A DNA stretch of 64,000 bases, from contig JAGYIV010000008.1 of NCBI GenBank assembly GCA_018402345.1, forward strand, positions 248,001 to 312,000, given 5' to 3'. The notes under the pieces were generated by a model, which saw only the letters and a program-made list of their open reading frames with translations, did no database searches and was not told the DNA's origin. This stretch comes from Terrimicrobiaceae bacterium. GTDB lineage: Bacteria; Verrucomicrobiota; Verrucomicrobiia; Chthoniobacterales; Terrimicrobiaceae. This document shows, one piece after another, positions 56,099 to 64,000 of this stretch; within the stretch, counting starts at the first letter, position 1; each line of letters opens with the position of its first letter. The position numbers and the translations under genes were made by a program.

Positions 56099-57418
56099 TT
56101 GTCCACCACACCCGAGCATCCCAATCCCTGCCCGCCCGCCGCGGCGTTCGATGTCTTTGTCGCGGGCGCGGGATCCGCCGGTGTTGCCGCCGCGATCTGC
56201 GCCGCCCGCGCTGGCATGCGCACCCTGCTGGTCGAGCGCAGTCCGGCCCCCGGCGGCAATGTCGCAAACGCCCTCGTCCACAGCATCTGCGGACTTTACA
56301 TCATCAGTCCGGACATGATCCCGAGACAGGCGAACGGCGGATTCGCCGAGGAGTTCGCCCTCGCGCTGATCGATGACGGGGCCGCCACCGGTCCGGTGCG
56401 CATGGACCGCTTGGATGTCCTCCTGCAGGAACCAATCCTCTTCTCCCGCTTTTGCTCGAGAATCCTGGCAAAGGAAAAAAACCTCACCTTTCTCCCGAAC
56501 ACAGCCATTCAGGACGTGGAGATCGACGACTCACGCATCCTCTCGGTCCGGGTCGACTCGCTGCCGGATCCAGTCCGTGCCACCGCCTTCATCGACACCA
56601 CCGGCGAGGCGGACCTCGCGCACTACGCAGGAGCCGAGTGCGAATCCGCTCCTCCCGGTCAACTCCAGCGGCCGGCTTATATTTTTTCGATCGGGAATGT
56701 GAAAATGGACGCTGTGGATGAGCAAGGCCGCCTGGAGTTCTCCCGGAAGATCGTCGCGGGTATCCGCAGCGGCATCCTCGATCCGCGTCTCGCTGCCGCC
56801 GTGATGCGTCCAGCCTGCGTTCCCGACCAGGTGCAAGTCACCATCGATCTCGATGCCGAGGGCGACCACTACAGCCCGCTCAATCCGGAATTTCTCACCA
56901 AGCTCCAGATTCTCGGACAAAACCTCGCCACCCAACTCCAGATCCACCTCCGCTCGCAGGTGACTGGATTTGAAAACTGCGAGATCACCACCTTCCCGGC
57001 CCGTGTTGGCGTCCGTGAAAGCCGACGCATCGCCGGCCGCCACCGCCTGACCGCCACTGAAATTCTCGAGGGCGCGGAGTTCGAGGACACCGTCTGCCGG
57101 TCTGCATGGCCGATCGAGTTGAGGGAATCCGCCTCGGGCCCGAAAATGAAATACCCCCGCGACGGCAAACCCTGCGGAGTCCCCCTCCGCGCGCTTCTCT
57201 CGAAGGACTTCGACAACCTCCTCATGGCCGGCCGCTGCATCTCCTCGACCCACGAGGCGCAGGGCGCGCTGAGGGTCATCGGCACCTGCCTCGCCATGGG
57301 ACAGGCGGCCGGACTCGCCGCCGCGCACCTCGTCCGCTCAGCGTCTCAACGGATCGACCCGGGCACCGAGGCGGCCGTCTCCAAACCGATCCGCGAAGCT
57401 GTTCTCAAGGGCATCTGA
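56099..57418 (+). CDS. FAD-dependent oxidoreductase (PF12831-like)
   Basis: The 439-residue flavoprotein starts with TTG (MSTTPEH; no better codon is available) and has DVFVAGAGSAGVAAAICAARAGMRTLLVERSPAPGGN, an ADP-binding Rossmann loop, TTGEADLAHYAG, RESRRIAGRHRL, and the end LLMAGRCISSTHEAQGALRVIGTCLAMGQAAG. These match the glucose-inhibited/FAD_oxidored group. Its substrate is unknown. It is divergent from the acyltransferase gene and is followed nine bases later by a methyltransferase. Confidence 0.85.
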   Translation: MSTTPEHPNPCPPAAAFDVFVAGAGSAGVAAAICAARAGMRTLLVERSPAPGGNVANALVHSICGLYIISPDMIPRQANGGFAEEFALALIDDGAATGPVRMDRLDVLLQEPILFSRFCSRILAKEKNLTFLPNTAIQDVEIDDSRILSVRVDSLPDPVRATAFIDTTGEADLAHYAGAECESAPPGQLQRPAYIFSIGNVKMDAVDEQGRLEFSRKIVAGIRSGILDPRLAAAVMRPACVPDQVQVTIDLDAEGDHYSPLNPEFLTKLQILGQNLATQLQIHLRSQVTGFENCEITTFPARVGVRESRRIAGRHRLTATEILEGAEFEDTVCRSAWPIELRESASGPKMKYPRDGKPCGVPLRALLSKDFDNLLMAGRCISSTHEAQGALRVIGTCLAMGQAAGLAAAHLVRSASQRIDPGTEAAVSKPIREAVLKGI

Positions 57419-57426
57419 CACCCGCC

Positions 57427-58107
57427 ATGGAAGACGTATTTTCCAGAAAACAAATCGCCCGCTCGTATGGATCCTCCCGCTGGGTGCGGGGATACGTCGG
57501 CGGCAAACTCGCTCTCGACCCGGTGTTCCGGGTCGCCCGCCGCATCATCGCCAGACGCAACCGCGCGGTCGTCGATCTCGGCTGCGGACTCGGCATCCTC
57601 GGCATCTGCCTCCGCACGTCGGGCATCACCCTCAAATACAAGGGCACCGATCCCGAACCATGGAAGATCAATTCAGCGAAGCAGGCCATGCGATACTTCG
57701 GGTTCGAGGAGGTTGGATATGAGGTTGCGGACGCCCTCAGCACTGAAATCCCTCAAGGGGCGACAGTCTGCCTGTTCGATGTCCTCCACTACCTCGACAA
57801 GGCCGATCAGGAGCGAATGACCACCCGCCTGGCCGATGCCGCGCGATCGGGGTCGCTCATCCTCATCCGCACTGCCCTGCGCAGCGCTGGGTGGCGCTAT
57901 TGGATGACCCTGCTGGAGGAAAAATGGACACGTTTGTCGGGATGGATCCGCGGCGGGAAGATCAACTTCCCCTCCCGCGAGGAAATCACCGCGTCCTTCT
58001 CAAGGCATGGCCTGAATCCCCAAATCATCCCCCTCTGGGGAAAAACCCCGTTCGCGAGCCACCTCATCGTCATCTCTCCGCCGGGCGAACCGGTTTTGCG
58101 CCTTTGA
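57427..58107 (+). CDS. Class I SAM-dependent methyltransferase
   Basis: The 226-residue product has the SAM loop VVDLGCGLGILGICLR, an acidic motif around YKGTDPEPW, and CLFDVLHYLDKADQERM, then IRTALRSAGWRYWM. It fits a small-molecule methyltransferase. With the flavoprotein before it, this makes a short + strand unit facing the ACP cluster, but the methyl acceptor is not readable. Confidence 0.88.
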   Translation: MEDVFSRKQIARSYGSSRWVRGYVGGKLALDPVFRVARRIIARRNRAVVDLGCGLGILGICLRTSGITLKYKGTDPEPWKINSAKQAMRYFGFEEVGYEVADALSTEIPQGATVCLFDVLHYLDKADQERMTTRLADAARSGSLILIRTALRSAGWRYWMTLLEEKWTRLSGWIRGGKINFPSREEITASFSRHGLNPQIIPLWGKTPFASHLIVISPPGEPVLRL

Positions 58108-58139
58108 AACGCTCCCGCAGCAGGCTTATGGTCCACGGC

Positions 58140-58949
58140 ATGTCGTATCGTCCTCTCATGGTGACCCTGTGCCTGCTGGGCATGGCGTTTTCAGCCGTCG
58201 CGAACGACACCCCCCTCTCCTTGGAGGAAATGCAGTCCACTCTTTTTGTGGAGACGATCGCCATCCCGTCACCGGGCGAATTCTTTCTCGCCCTGGACAA
58301 GGAATGCCAACCGAACTGGACGCAATTCGCTTCCCCGCCCGCTGCCGCCGCCACGGCGGACCGCGAGTTCATCGCGATCCAACTCGGAATCCTCATGACG
58401 GATGGCTACATCGCCGTTCAGGCAAGGGACGCCCAGGCCCTACGGAACACCGGCATCGACATCCTCATGCTGGCCAAAAAACTCAACGCCAGCCAAAATC
58501 TCCTCTCCCGCAGTCAGAGCATCGGCGACTTTGCTGAGAAAGGCGACTGGAACACCCTCCGCGAGGAACTCGACGCCTCCCAAAACGATGTCCGCCTCGC
58601 GCTCATCGAGCAGATGGATTACAATCTCGTGACTCTCGCAGCCACAGGGGCCTGGGTGCGCCAAATGGGCGTCGCCGCGAGCGTCCTCTCCGCGAACTAC
58701 AAACCCGCCCCCTCGGCGCTCCTCGTGCAACCTGCCCTCGCCGGCCACTTCCTCGCCCGTCTCCGCTCGCTCCCGGAACGCAACCGCAACAGCCCGGTCG
58801 TCCGGCAATTCATCGCCGGCATCGAATCCACCCTCGGCCAGATGGAGCTCGCCTCCGCCTCCTTCATGGCTAAACCCTCTGTGGAAAAAATCGCCGAGAC
58901 CATGTCGGGCCTCTCCGCCCTCGCTTTCGCACCCCCCGCCAAGCCATGA
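58140..58949 (+). CDS. Predicted secreted protein of unknown function (269 aa)
   Basis: A signal peptide (PLMVTLCLLGMAFSAVA) precedes a helical, Ala-rich domain without a family I recognise. Alternative start at 58128. It is probably periplasmic. The downstream gene overlaps it by four bases (ATGA), so the two are cotranscribed and may interact. No Cys pair, lipobox or membrane helix is seen beyond the signal. Confidence 0.75.
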   Translation: MSYRPLMVTLCLLGMAFSAVANDTPLSLEEMQSTLFVETIAIPSPGEFFLALDKECQPNWTQFASPPAAAATADREFIAIQLGILMTDGYIAVQARDAQALRNTGIDILMLAKKLNASQNLLSRSQSIGDFAEKGDWNTLREELDASQNDVRLALIEQMDYNLVTLAATGAWVRQMGVAASVLSANYKPAPSALLVQPALAGHFLARLRSLPERNRNSPVVRQFIAGIESTLGQMELASASFMAKPSVEKIAETMSGLSALAFAPPAKP

Positions 58950-59398
58950 GACTCACCCTCCCCGCCGCACTGCTCCTGATTGGCGCCACCCCCCTCGCCG
59001 CCAACGACTCAAAGCCATCCCCGGTCAACTGGAACGAAACCCCACAGTGCTCTCGAAGCCGGGCGCTGGAAAGCATCCGCCCCTTCCGCGGCGAGGGCTA
59101 CCAACTCCGCGATGGTTACTGGACAGGAGTTCTCAAGCGCAGCCAACCCGTCATCCTCGACCTCCACCTTTTTTCAGGAAACAATTACTGGTTCTCAGCC
59201 GCGAACTGCGACGCATCCACTCGCTTGAAACTCTCCCTGTTCGACGCCAAAGGCCAACCCGCCGGATCCGTGCCGCTCGCGGAACCCTCCCGCGCCACCG
59301 CCGCCATCTCGGTCGCCCGCAGCGGCAGGTATTTTCTGCGCTTGGAAATGACCGAAGGTGACAAAGCGGAAACCAGCATGGTATATTCATACAAATAG
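58946..59398 (+). CDS. Predicted secreted protein of unknown function (150 aa)
   Basis: The product has a signal peptide (LPAALLLIGATPLA) and a small beta-rich domain: RDGYWTGVLKRSQPVILDLHLFSGNNYWF, then ATAAISVARSGRYFLRLEM, ending in MVYSYK. The pattern resembles a prepilin-peptidase-independent, pre-peptidase C-terminal-like beta-sandwich, but I would not name a family. It is coupled to the preceding secreted-protein gene by ATGA. Confidence 0.75.
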   Translation: MRLTLPAALLLIGATPLAANDSKPSPVNWNETPQCSRSRALESIRPFRGEGYQLRDGYWTGVLKRSQPVILDLHLFSGNNYWFSAANCDASTRLKLSLFDAKGQPAGSVPLAEPSRATAAISVARSGRYFLRLEMTEGDKAETSMVYSYK

Positions 59399-59408
59399 GA
59401 ATCATCTC

Positions 59409-59870
59409 ATGAGCGCGATCACCTCGGAAAAAATGAAAACCCCTCAGGTCCGCCAGTTTTCGGTGTTTCTCAAAAACAAAGTCGGCGCACTGCTCGAACT
59501 CGTCCGCCTCCTCGATGAAAAAAACATCGTCGTCCTCGCACTGAGCATTGCCGAGTCATCGGAGACAGCCATCAGCCGCATGATCGTCAGCGACCCGGAC
59601 CGCACCGCGGAACTCTTCCGCGAGCACGACATCGCCCATAGCGAGTGCGAACTCATGGTGGTCGAACTCCCCGGCGGCCCGGGCGACCTCTCGGGTGTCC
59701 TCGCCGCCCTCCTCATGGCCGAGGTGAATGTCTATTTCATCTACCCACTCCTCGTTCGCCCGCGGGGACATCCCGTGCTCGCCCTGCACATGGACGACAT
59801 CGAGTGCGCGACCTCGGTGCTCCTCGGCGAGGGGTTCAAGCTTCTCAATCAAGGCGATCTCTCGCGCTGA
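59409..59870 (+). CDS. ACT-domain protein (tandem)
   Basis: The 153-residue product holds two ACT domains: QFSVFLKNKVGALLELVRLLDEKNIVV, then ELPGGPGDLSGVLAALLMAEVNVYFIYPLLV. Tandem ACT proteins bind amino acids or similar ligands and regulate enzymes. No enzyme is fused here. The start at 59409 (MSAITS) is followed 59 bases later by a second possible Met. Its stop overlaps a TGATG that could start the coaX frame early. Confidence 0.85.
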   Translation: MSAITSEKMKTPQVRQFSVFLKNKVGALLELVRLLDEKNIVVLALSIAESSETAISRMIVSDPDRTAELFREHDIAHSECELMVVELPGGPGDLSGVLAALLMAEVNVYFIYPLLVRPRGHPVLALHMDDIECATSVLLGEGFKLLNQGDLSR

Positions 59871-59923
59871 TGCCCCCCACTCGGACGGCTCCGATCGCGT
59901 CGAACTCAGAAGCCCATCCCGAC

Positions 59924-60655
59924 ATGTCGCGCGTCCTGCTCATCGACATCAGCAACAGCTTCACCAAGGCTGCCATGGCCTCAGGCAACCGCATCGGCAA
60001 GGTCCACCGGTTTCCGACATCTACACTGACTGAGGCCATGCTCAAAAAGTCATTCCCCCGCCGGCAACTCGACGGCGTCGTGCTGTCCTCTGTCGTCCCG
60101 TCGCGGACGCCCATCGTGGAGTCCGCATTCAGCAATGTGTGCGTGGTCGGACCCGACACCGCACTCGGCGTGGGCATCGACTATCCGAATCCGGCCACCA
60201 TCGGCGCGGACCGCCTCGCAAATGCCGCAGGCTGCGCCGCCCACCATGGGTTCCCGGCGATCGTTGTGGATTTCGGAACGGCGGTCACCTTCGATGTCAT
60301 CTCGGAAAAGGGATACTACATCGGCGGTGTCATCGCGCCTGGACTGGAGGCCATGACCAACTACCTCCACACCCGCACCGCCCTGCTCCCGAACATCCGC
60401 CTTGCCGAGCCCGCCAAGGCCGTCGGACGCACCACCCGCGAGGCGATGCTCTCCGGGGCCGTGCACGGATACCGCGGCCTTGTGCGGGAAATCCTCCAAC
60501 AAATCCGCGCCGAGACCTTCCCGCGCAAACACCCCCGGATCATCGCGACTGGCGGCGACGCCGCGCTCATCGGATCCCGCGTCGATTTCTTCGACGACAT
60601 CGACCCCCTCCTCACCCTCAAAGGCCTCCTCGCCATCGCCCACCTCAACCCATGA
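59924..60655 (+). CDS. coaX: Type III pantothenate kinase
   Basis: CoaX makes 4'-phosphopantothenate in coenzyme A synthesis and needs a monovalent cation. The 243-residue product has LLIDISNSFTKAAM at the N-terminus, GADRLANAAG, DFGTAVTFDVIS and GYYIGGVIAPGLEAM. The first motif is normally DxGNT; here it is DISNS, an atypical but coherent change. A translationally coupled ATG at 59870 would add 18 residues. The stop overlaps the aldose epimerase start. Confidence 0.88.
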   Translation: MSRVLLIDISNSFTKAAMASGNRIGKVHRFPTSTLTEAMLKKSFPRRQLDGVVLSSVVPSRTPIVESAFSNVCVVGPDTALGVGIDYPNPATIGADRLANAAGCAAHHGFPAIVVDFGTAVTFDVISEKGYYIGGVIAPGLEAMTNYLHTRTALLPNIRLAEPAKAVGRTTREAMLSGAVHGYRGLVREILQQIRAETFPRKHPRIIATGGDAALIGSRVDFFDDIDPLLTLKGLLAIAHLNP

Positions 60656-61557
60656 CCATCGAAGCATTCCAAAACCAACCCGTCGTAAAACTCGCGAGCG
60701 GCCACGCCACCGCCCTCGTCTCCCCCTCCCACGGTGGAAAACTCCTGAAATGGCAACGCGCCGACTGGACAGTCATCGACTGGCCGGCAAACGCCGATTG
60801 GGACCTTGTTCAGAAGGTCCGCGGCGGCGACCCTCTCCTGTTCCCGTTCATCGCCCGCACATTCTGCGACGGCCGGATCGGCCGCTGGCGCGACGCCCAC
60901 GGCATCGAACGCCCCGCCCCCATGCACGGCTTCGCGAAGGATTTTCCATTCCACATCGTGGATGGCGCGGAAGACTTCACCACCCTCCGCCTCGAGGCGA
61001 ACGAACTCACCCTTGCCGTCTACCCGTTCGCCTTCCGCCTTGATATCACCCACCGCCTCACCGGCGAATCGCTCGAAACCTCCTTCACCGTCACCAATAC
61101 CGGCCCCGACCCCATGCCATGGACCGTGGGACACCACTACTACTTTCATGTCCCCGCGGCCGAGCGCCCGGACTGGACACTCACCCTCCCCTGCGAGGAG
61201 TGGGGACACCAGGATTTCTCCACCGGGGACATCTCCCTGCACCCCGCCGGACCCGCCACCGCCCCCGTTTCAGACCGCGCATGGTTCGACCGTTTCCAAT
61301 CCCGCCCCGACCTGCGTGCCATCCGCCTCACCCACCAAAAATCCGGTCGCTCCATTTCCTTCGACGCCCCGGATTCCCACCTCGCCCAGTGGATTTGCGC
61401 CACAACCTGGACCGAGAAGCCGGACTCCGATTTTTTCTGCATCGAACCCTGGAGCGCCTTTCCAAACGCCATCCACTCCGGCCTCGGCCTGCAAACCCTC
61501 CCACCCGGCGAAACCACGGAACTCTCCAGTTCGGTCAGAACCGATATTCGTTCTTGA
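60652..61557 (+). CDS. Aldose 1-epimerase family protein
   Basis: The 301-residue product has the galactose-mutarotase fold: SPSHGGKLLKW, DPLLFPFIARTFCDGRIGRW, MHGFAKDFPF (catalytic His), VGHHYYFHV (second His) and the C-terminal FCIEPWSAFPNAI (Glu). It would interconvert the anomers of a hexose or related sugar. It overlaps coaX by four bases, an unexpected partner, and ends 36 bases before tRNA-Pro. Confidence 0.87.
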   Translation: MTIEAFQNQPVVKLASGHATALVSPSHGGKLLKWQRADWTVIDWPANADWDLVQKVRGGDPLLFPFIARTFCDGRIGRWRDAHGIERPAPMHGFAKDFPFHIVDGAEDFTTLRLEANELTLAVYPFAFRLDITHRLTGESLETSFTVTNTGPDPMPWTVGHHYYFHVPAAERPDWTLTLPCEEWGHQDFSTGDISLHPAGPATAPVSDRAWFDRFQSRPDLRAIRLTHQKSGRSISFDAPDSHLAQWICATTWTEKPDSDFFCIEPWSAFPNAIHSGLGLQTLPPGETTELSSSVRTDIRS

Positions 61558-61593
61558 ATCCGGCACGCCCACGGCGCAGATTACGCTCGCAAA

Positions 61594-61667
61594 CGGGCCG
61601 TGGCTCAGCTTGGTAGAGCGCTTGAATGGGGTTCAAGAGGTCGAGAGTTCGAATCTCTCCGGCCCGA
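61594..61667 (+). tRNA. tRNA-Pro (GGG)
   Basis: Acceptor CGGGCCG pairs with CGGCCCG; the anticodon stem CTTGA/TCAAG encloses loop ATGGGGT (GGG), and the T arm is GAGAG-TTCGAAT-CTCTC. A 74-base gene without an encoded CCA. Confidence 0.95.
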
Positions 61668-61748
61668 TATTTCAACCACTCGGTTGAAATCCGATCGGAT
61701 CATCACCGGTTTGCATGCCTTGCGGCAAACGGATTGAATCATCCCCCA

Positions 61749-63680
61749 ATGAAATGCACACAGGAGTTGGAAGGCGCCTTGAAAACCCACTTCGGGCACG
61801 TGGGGTTTCGCGAGGGCCAGCAGCGCGTGATCGAGATTCTCCTCGAAGGTCGCCATGCGTTGGCAATCTTTCCCACCGGGGCAGGGAAGTCGCTCTGCTA
61901 CCAACTCCCTGCGGTGCTTCTCGATGGGTTGACCATCGTGGTTTCGCCGCTGATCGCTCTCATGAAGGACCAAGTCGACGCCCTGCAAAAACGCGGCATC
62001 GCCGCCGCCCGCCTCGACTCGACGCTCACGGCGGACGGCACCGCGGAGGTTCTTGACTCGATCGTTTCGGGTTCGCTCAAGTTGCTCTACGTCGCCCCCG
62101 AGCGCTTCGGCAGCGAGGCGTTCCTCGCCCGCCTCCGCAAGAACCCGCCTGCCCTCCTCGCCATCGACGAGGCGCACTGCATCTCGGAGTGGGGACACAA
62201 CTTCCGGCCGGACTACCTCCGCCTCGCCGCCCTCGCCAAAAAACTCCGCATCCCCCGCGTGCTGGCACTCACCGCCACCGCGACTCCCGCTGTGGCGGAG
62301 GAAATCCGGAAGGGTTTCGGCATCCTAAAGAAGGACTGCACCATCACCTCGTTCCACCGCAGGAACCTCTCGATCCACGTCACCCCAGTCTCCTCGATCA
62401 AACGACTCGACCTTCTGGTTGAACTCCTCGCAGACACAACCCGGCATCCGTCCATCGTTTATGTCACACTCCAACACACCGCTGAGCAAGTCGCCGCCCG
62501 CCTGAAATCTTCCGGACTCTCCGCGAGGGCCTACCACGCTGGTATGGCCGACGAGGTCCGCGCATCGGCCCAGGACGACTTCATGCACGGCCGCTGCGAC
62601 ACCATCGTTGCGACAATCGCCTTCGGCATGGGCATCGACAAGGCGGACATCCGCTCTGTCATCCACTACAACCTCCCGAAGACGCTGGAGAACTATCAGC
62701 AGGAAATCGGGCGCGCGGGCCGCGATGGGAAACCCTCCCGGTGCGAGATGCTCGCCTGCGCGGATGACCTCACCGTGCTCCGCAACTTCATTCTGGGCGA
62801 TACTCCCGACGAACCGTCACTCCGTCGATTGATCGACCACCTGCTCCGCCAAGGGGAGGAATTCGACATCAGTCGCTACGATCTCTCGCGCACGACGGAC
62901 ATTCGCCAACTCGTATTGGAAACCGTGATCGCCCACCTTGAAAAGGAACGCCTCCTCGAACCGGCGGGCATGTTCCACTCGCGCTTCCAAATCGCATTCA
63001 GACATCCGGAGGAACGCGTCATCGCGGGCCACACGCCGGCCCGCCAGCGGCTTCTCAAATCCCTTTTCGACTCGGCCAAACGCGGCACCCGCCTCCTCAC
63101 GCTGGATGTCGATCAATCCGCCACCACCCTCGGCGAATCACGGGACCGGATCGTCAAGGCCCTCCGGTATCTCGAGGAATCCGGTGATATCGAATTGAAG
63201 CCCGCCGGGCTGCGCCACCGGTTCCGCCTCCTGCCAGCCGCGAAGGACCGCACCCCGCACCAGGTCGCCACCTGGCTGTTTGGGATTTTCACCAACCGCG
63301 AGGCGCGCGACCTGGGGAGGCTTGACGGCATCGTCTCCTTCGCCACCGGCTCAGGCTGCCTGACCACCCGCCTTCTGGCCTACTTCGGCGAGTCGATGGA
63401 CGCCCCGTGCGCCCATTGCGGCGGCTGCGATGGCGCGTCCGCCGACTCCCTACCGGCGTCTCCCGTTACTGAAATCACCACCGAACACATCGCCGCGATT
63501 CATTCCCTCAGGGAGGAGGGACACGCCGCATTGCGAAGCAAGAGGGCGCTGGCCCGCTTCCTCTGCGGCATCACCAGCCCGGCCACCACCCGTGACCGCC
63601 TGACCCGCCACGATGCCTTCGGCATGCTCGAATCCGTTCCCTTCGCCAAGGTGTTGGACCATCTCGAAGCCTCGCTTTGA
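61749..63680 (+). CDS. recQ: ATP-dependent DNA helicase RecQ
   Basis: RecQ unwinds DNA 3'-5' in recombination repair. The 643-residue product has motif 0 and I (FGHVGFREGQQRVIEILL, FPTGAGKSLCYQLP), DEAH as DEAHCISEWGHNFRPDYLRL, LTATATPAV, FGMGIDKADIRSVIHYNLPKTLE and QEIGRAGRDGKPSRC. A RecQ zinc-binding region with CAHCGGC sits near the end, followed by a winged-helix/HRDC-like tail. The start (MKCTQELE) is chosen because the DEAD-box N-terminus fits. It lies about 80 bases after tRNA-Pro. Confidence 0.95.
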   Translation: MKCTQELEGALKTHFGHVGFREGQQRVIEILLEGRHALAIFPTGAGKSLCYQLPAVLLDGLTIVVSPLIALMKDQVDALQKRGIAAARLDSTLTADGTAEVLDSIVSGSLKLLYVAPERFGSEAFLARLRKNPPALLAIDEAHCISEWGHNFRPDYLRLAALAKKLRIPRVLALTATATPAVAEEIRKGFGILKKDCTITSFHRRNLSIHVTPVSSIKRLDLLVELLADTTRHPSIVYVTLQHTAEQVAARLKSSGLSARAYHAGMADEVRASAQDDFMHGRCDTIVATIAFGMGIDKADIRSVIHYNLPKTLENYQQEIGRAGRDGKPSRCEMLACADDLTVLRNFILGDTPDEPSLRRLIDHLLRQGEEFDISRYDLSRTTDIRQLVLETVIAHLEKERLLEPAGMFHSRFQIAFRHPEERVIAGHTPARQRLLKSLFDSAKRGTRLLTLDVDQSATTLGESRDRIVKALRYLEESGDIELKPAGLRHRFRLLPAAKDRTPHQVATWLFGIFTNREARDLGRLDGIVSFATGSGCLTTRLLAYFGESMDAPCAHCGGCDGASADSLPASPVTEITTEHIAAIHSLREEGHAALRSKRALARFLCGITSPATTRDRLTRHDAFGMLESVPFAKVLDHLEASL

Positions 63681-63737
63681 ATCCCGCTTTGCCGGATTGC
63701 GCAATCCGGCGAAGTCGGCCAGTCTCGAAATCAAGCG

Positions 63738-64000
63738 ATGACCACCGAACGCTTCACATTCCTCATGCGGCTCTCGAGCACACTCGTGCTCTGGGCGCTG
63801 ATGCTGACCACTGTGTTCGCTGGATGGGAAATCGGATTTTTTGCCCTCCTCGGATTCATGGCCCTGCGGGCGCTATGGGAATACTACCGGATGCTTGAGG
63901 TGGACGGCATTGCCGTGTTCACGCTCACCGGCCTGATTTGCGCCGCGGTGCTTCTGTTCGGCGGATTTTGGTTCATTAGCAGAGAGGGCCCCGAGAACAG
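63738..64000 (+). CDS. cdsA: Phosphatidate cytidylyltransferase, N-terminal part
   Basis: The first 87 residues visible before the right edge have the hydrophobic start RLSSTLVLWALMLTTVFAGWE, then FALLGFMALRALWEYYRMLE, and a third helix FTLTGLICAAVLLFGGFWF. This is the pattern of CdsA, which makes CDP-diacylglycerol. The signature CDP-binding C-terminal motif is outside the window, so the call rests on the N-terminus only. It starts 57 bases after recQ. Confidence 0.75.
   Translation, partial: MTTERFTFLMRLSSTLVLWALMLTTVFAGWEIGFFALLGFMALRALWEYYRMLEVDGIAVFTLTGLICAAVLLFGGFWFISREGPEN

Overview
The window is a GC-rich chromosomal segment of a Gram-negative, didermic bacterium. The best fit is Verrucomicrobiota (PVC superphylum), by inference only. 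The reasons are a PEP-CTERM protein beside a pseudopilin and GspF, LPS genes (KDO cytidylyltransferase, an LpxH-like hydrolase, an LpxL/HtrB-like acyltransferase), an ExbB/ExbD/TonB system, DxD-type membrane glycosyltransferases and a DeoC-ALDH-ALDH cluster. No rRNA, CRISPR array, prophage or replication origin was seen. About 60 protein genes, three tRNAs (Thr, Trp, Pro), one IS element, a group II intron relic, several intrinsic terminators and one strong riboswitch candidate can be supported.

Layout. 1-6.7 kb: a truncated membrane transporter, kdsB, yhbY, an LpxH-like hydrolase, nadA with a terminator-like leader, a beta-barrel outer-membrane protein and tlyA. 6.7-10.5 kb: a lipoprotein, then a cobalamin-type riboswitch with its own terminator in front of a PEP-CTERM protein that is translationally coupled to a pseudopilin, facing a gspF gene. 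10.7-13.7 kb: an MBL-fold hydrolase and a Prc-type protease. 13.7-15.7 kb: a group II intron remnant into which an IS1380-family element has inserted. 15.8-21.8 kb: gyrB and gyrA with a Phd/PIN toxin-antitoxin pair between them. 22-26.7 kb: an STT3-like GT-C membrane protein, a peptidoglycan-binding protein, a DUF309 protein, gluQ and a CelD-like acetyltransferase. 26.7-31.5 kb: rplM-rpsI, then tonB (frameshifted)-exbB-exbD-def-cyclophilin and a chalcone-isomerase-like protein. 31.6-35 kb: deoC with a complete and a half aldehyde dehydrogenase. 35-42 kb: rplU-rpmA, a P1B-4 metal ATPase, a giant 2OG-Fe(II) oxygenase and rpoN. 42-44.3 kb: the tRNA-Thr/tuf/tRNA-Trp/secE/nusG block. 44.5-51.5 kb: an NSS-family transporter with a MetS-like small subunit, and the glycine cleavage operon gcvT-gcvH-gcvP, which carries an inserted nucleotidyltransferase gene pair. 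51.5-58.1 kb: a divergent acyl-carrier-protein cluster (two acyltransferases, NodB-type deacetylase, ACP, halogenase-like flavoprotein, hotdog dehydratase; on the other strand a flavoprotein and a methyltransferase). 58.1-64 kb: two secreted proteins, an ACT-domain protein, coaX, an aldose epimerase, tRNA-Pro, recQ and the start of cdsA.

The two loci that most deserve attention are the B12-riboswitch/PEP-CTERM/pseudopilin operon (7.3-9.2 kb) and the ACP/halogenase/acyltransferase cluster (51.5-58.1 kb). The second resembles part of an aryl-polyene or xanthomonadin pathway but has no ketosynthase in view. Three genes (tonB, gcvT and the nucleotidyltransferase) carry single-base frameshifts. 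Two of these sit in short A runs, so sequence error must be considered before calling them pseudogenes.
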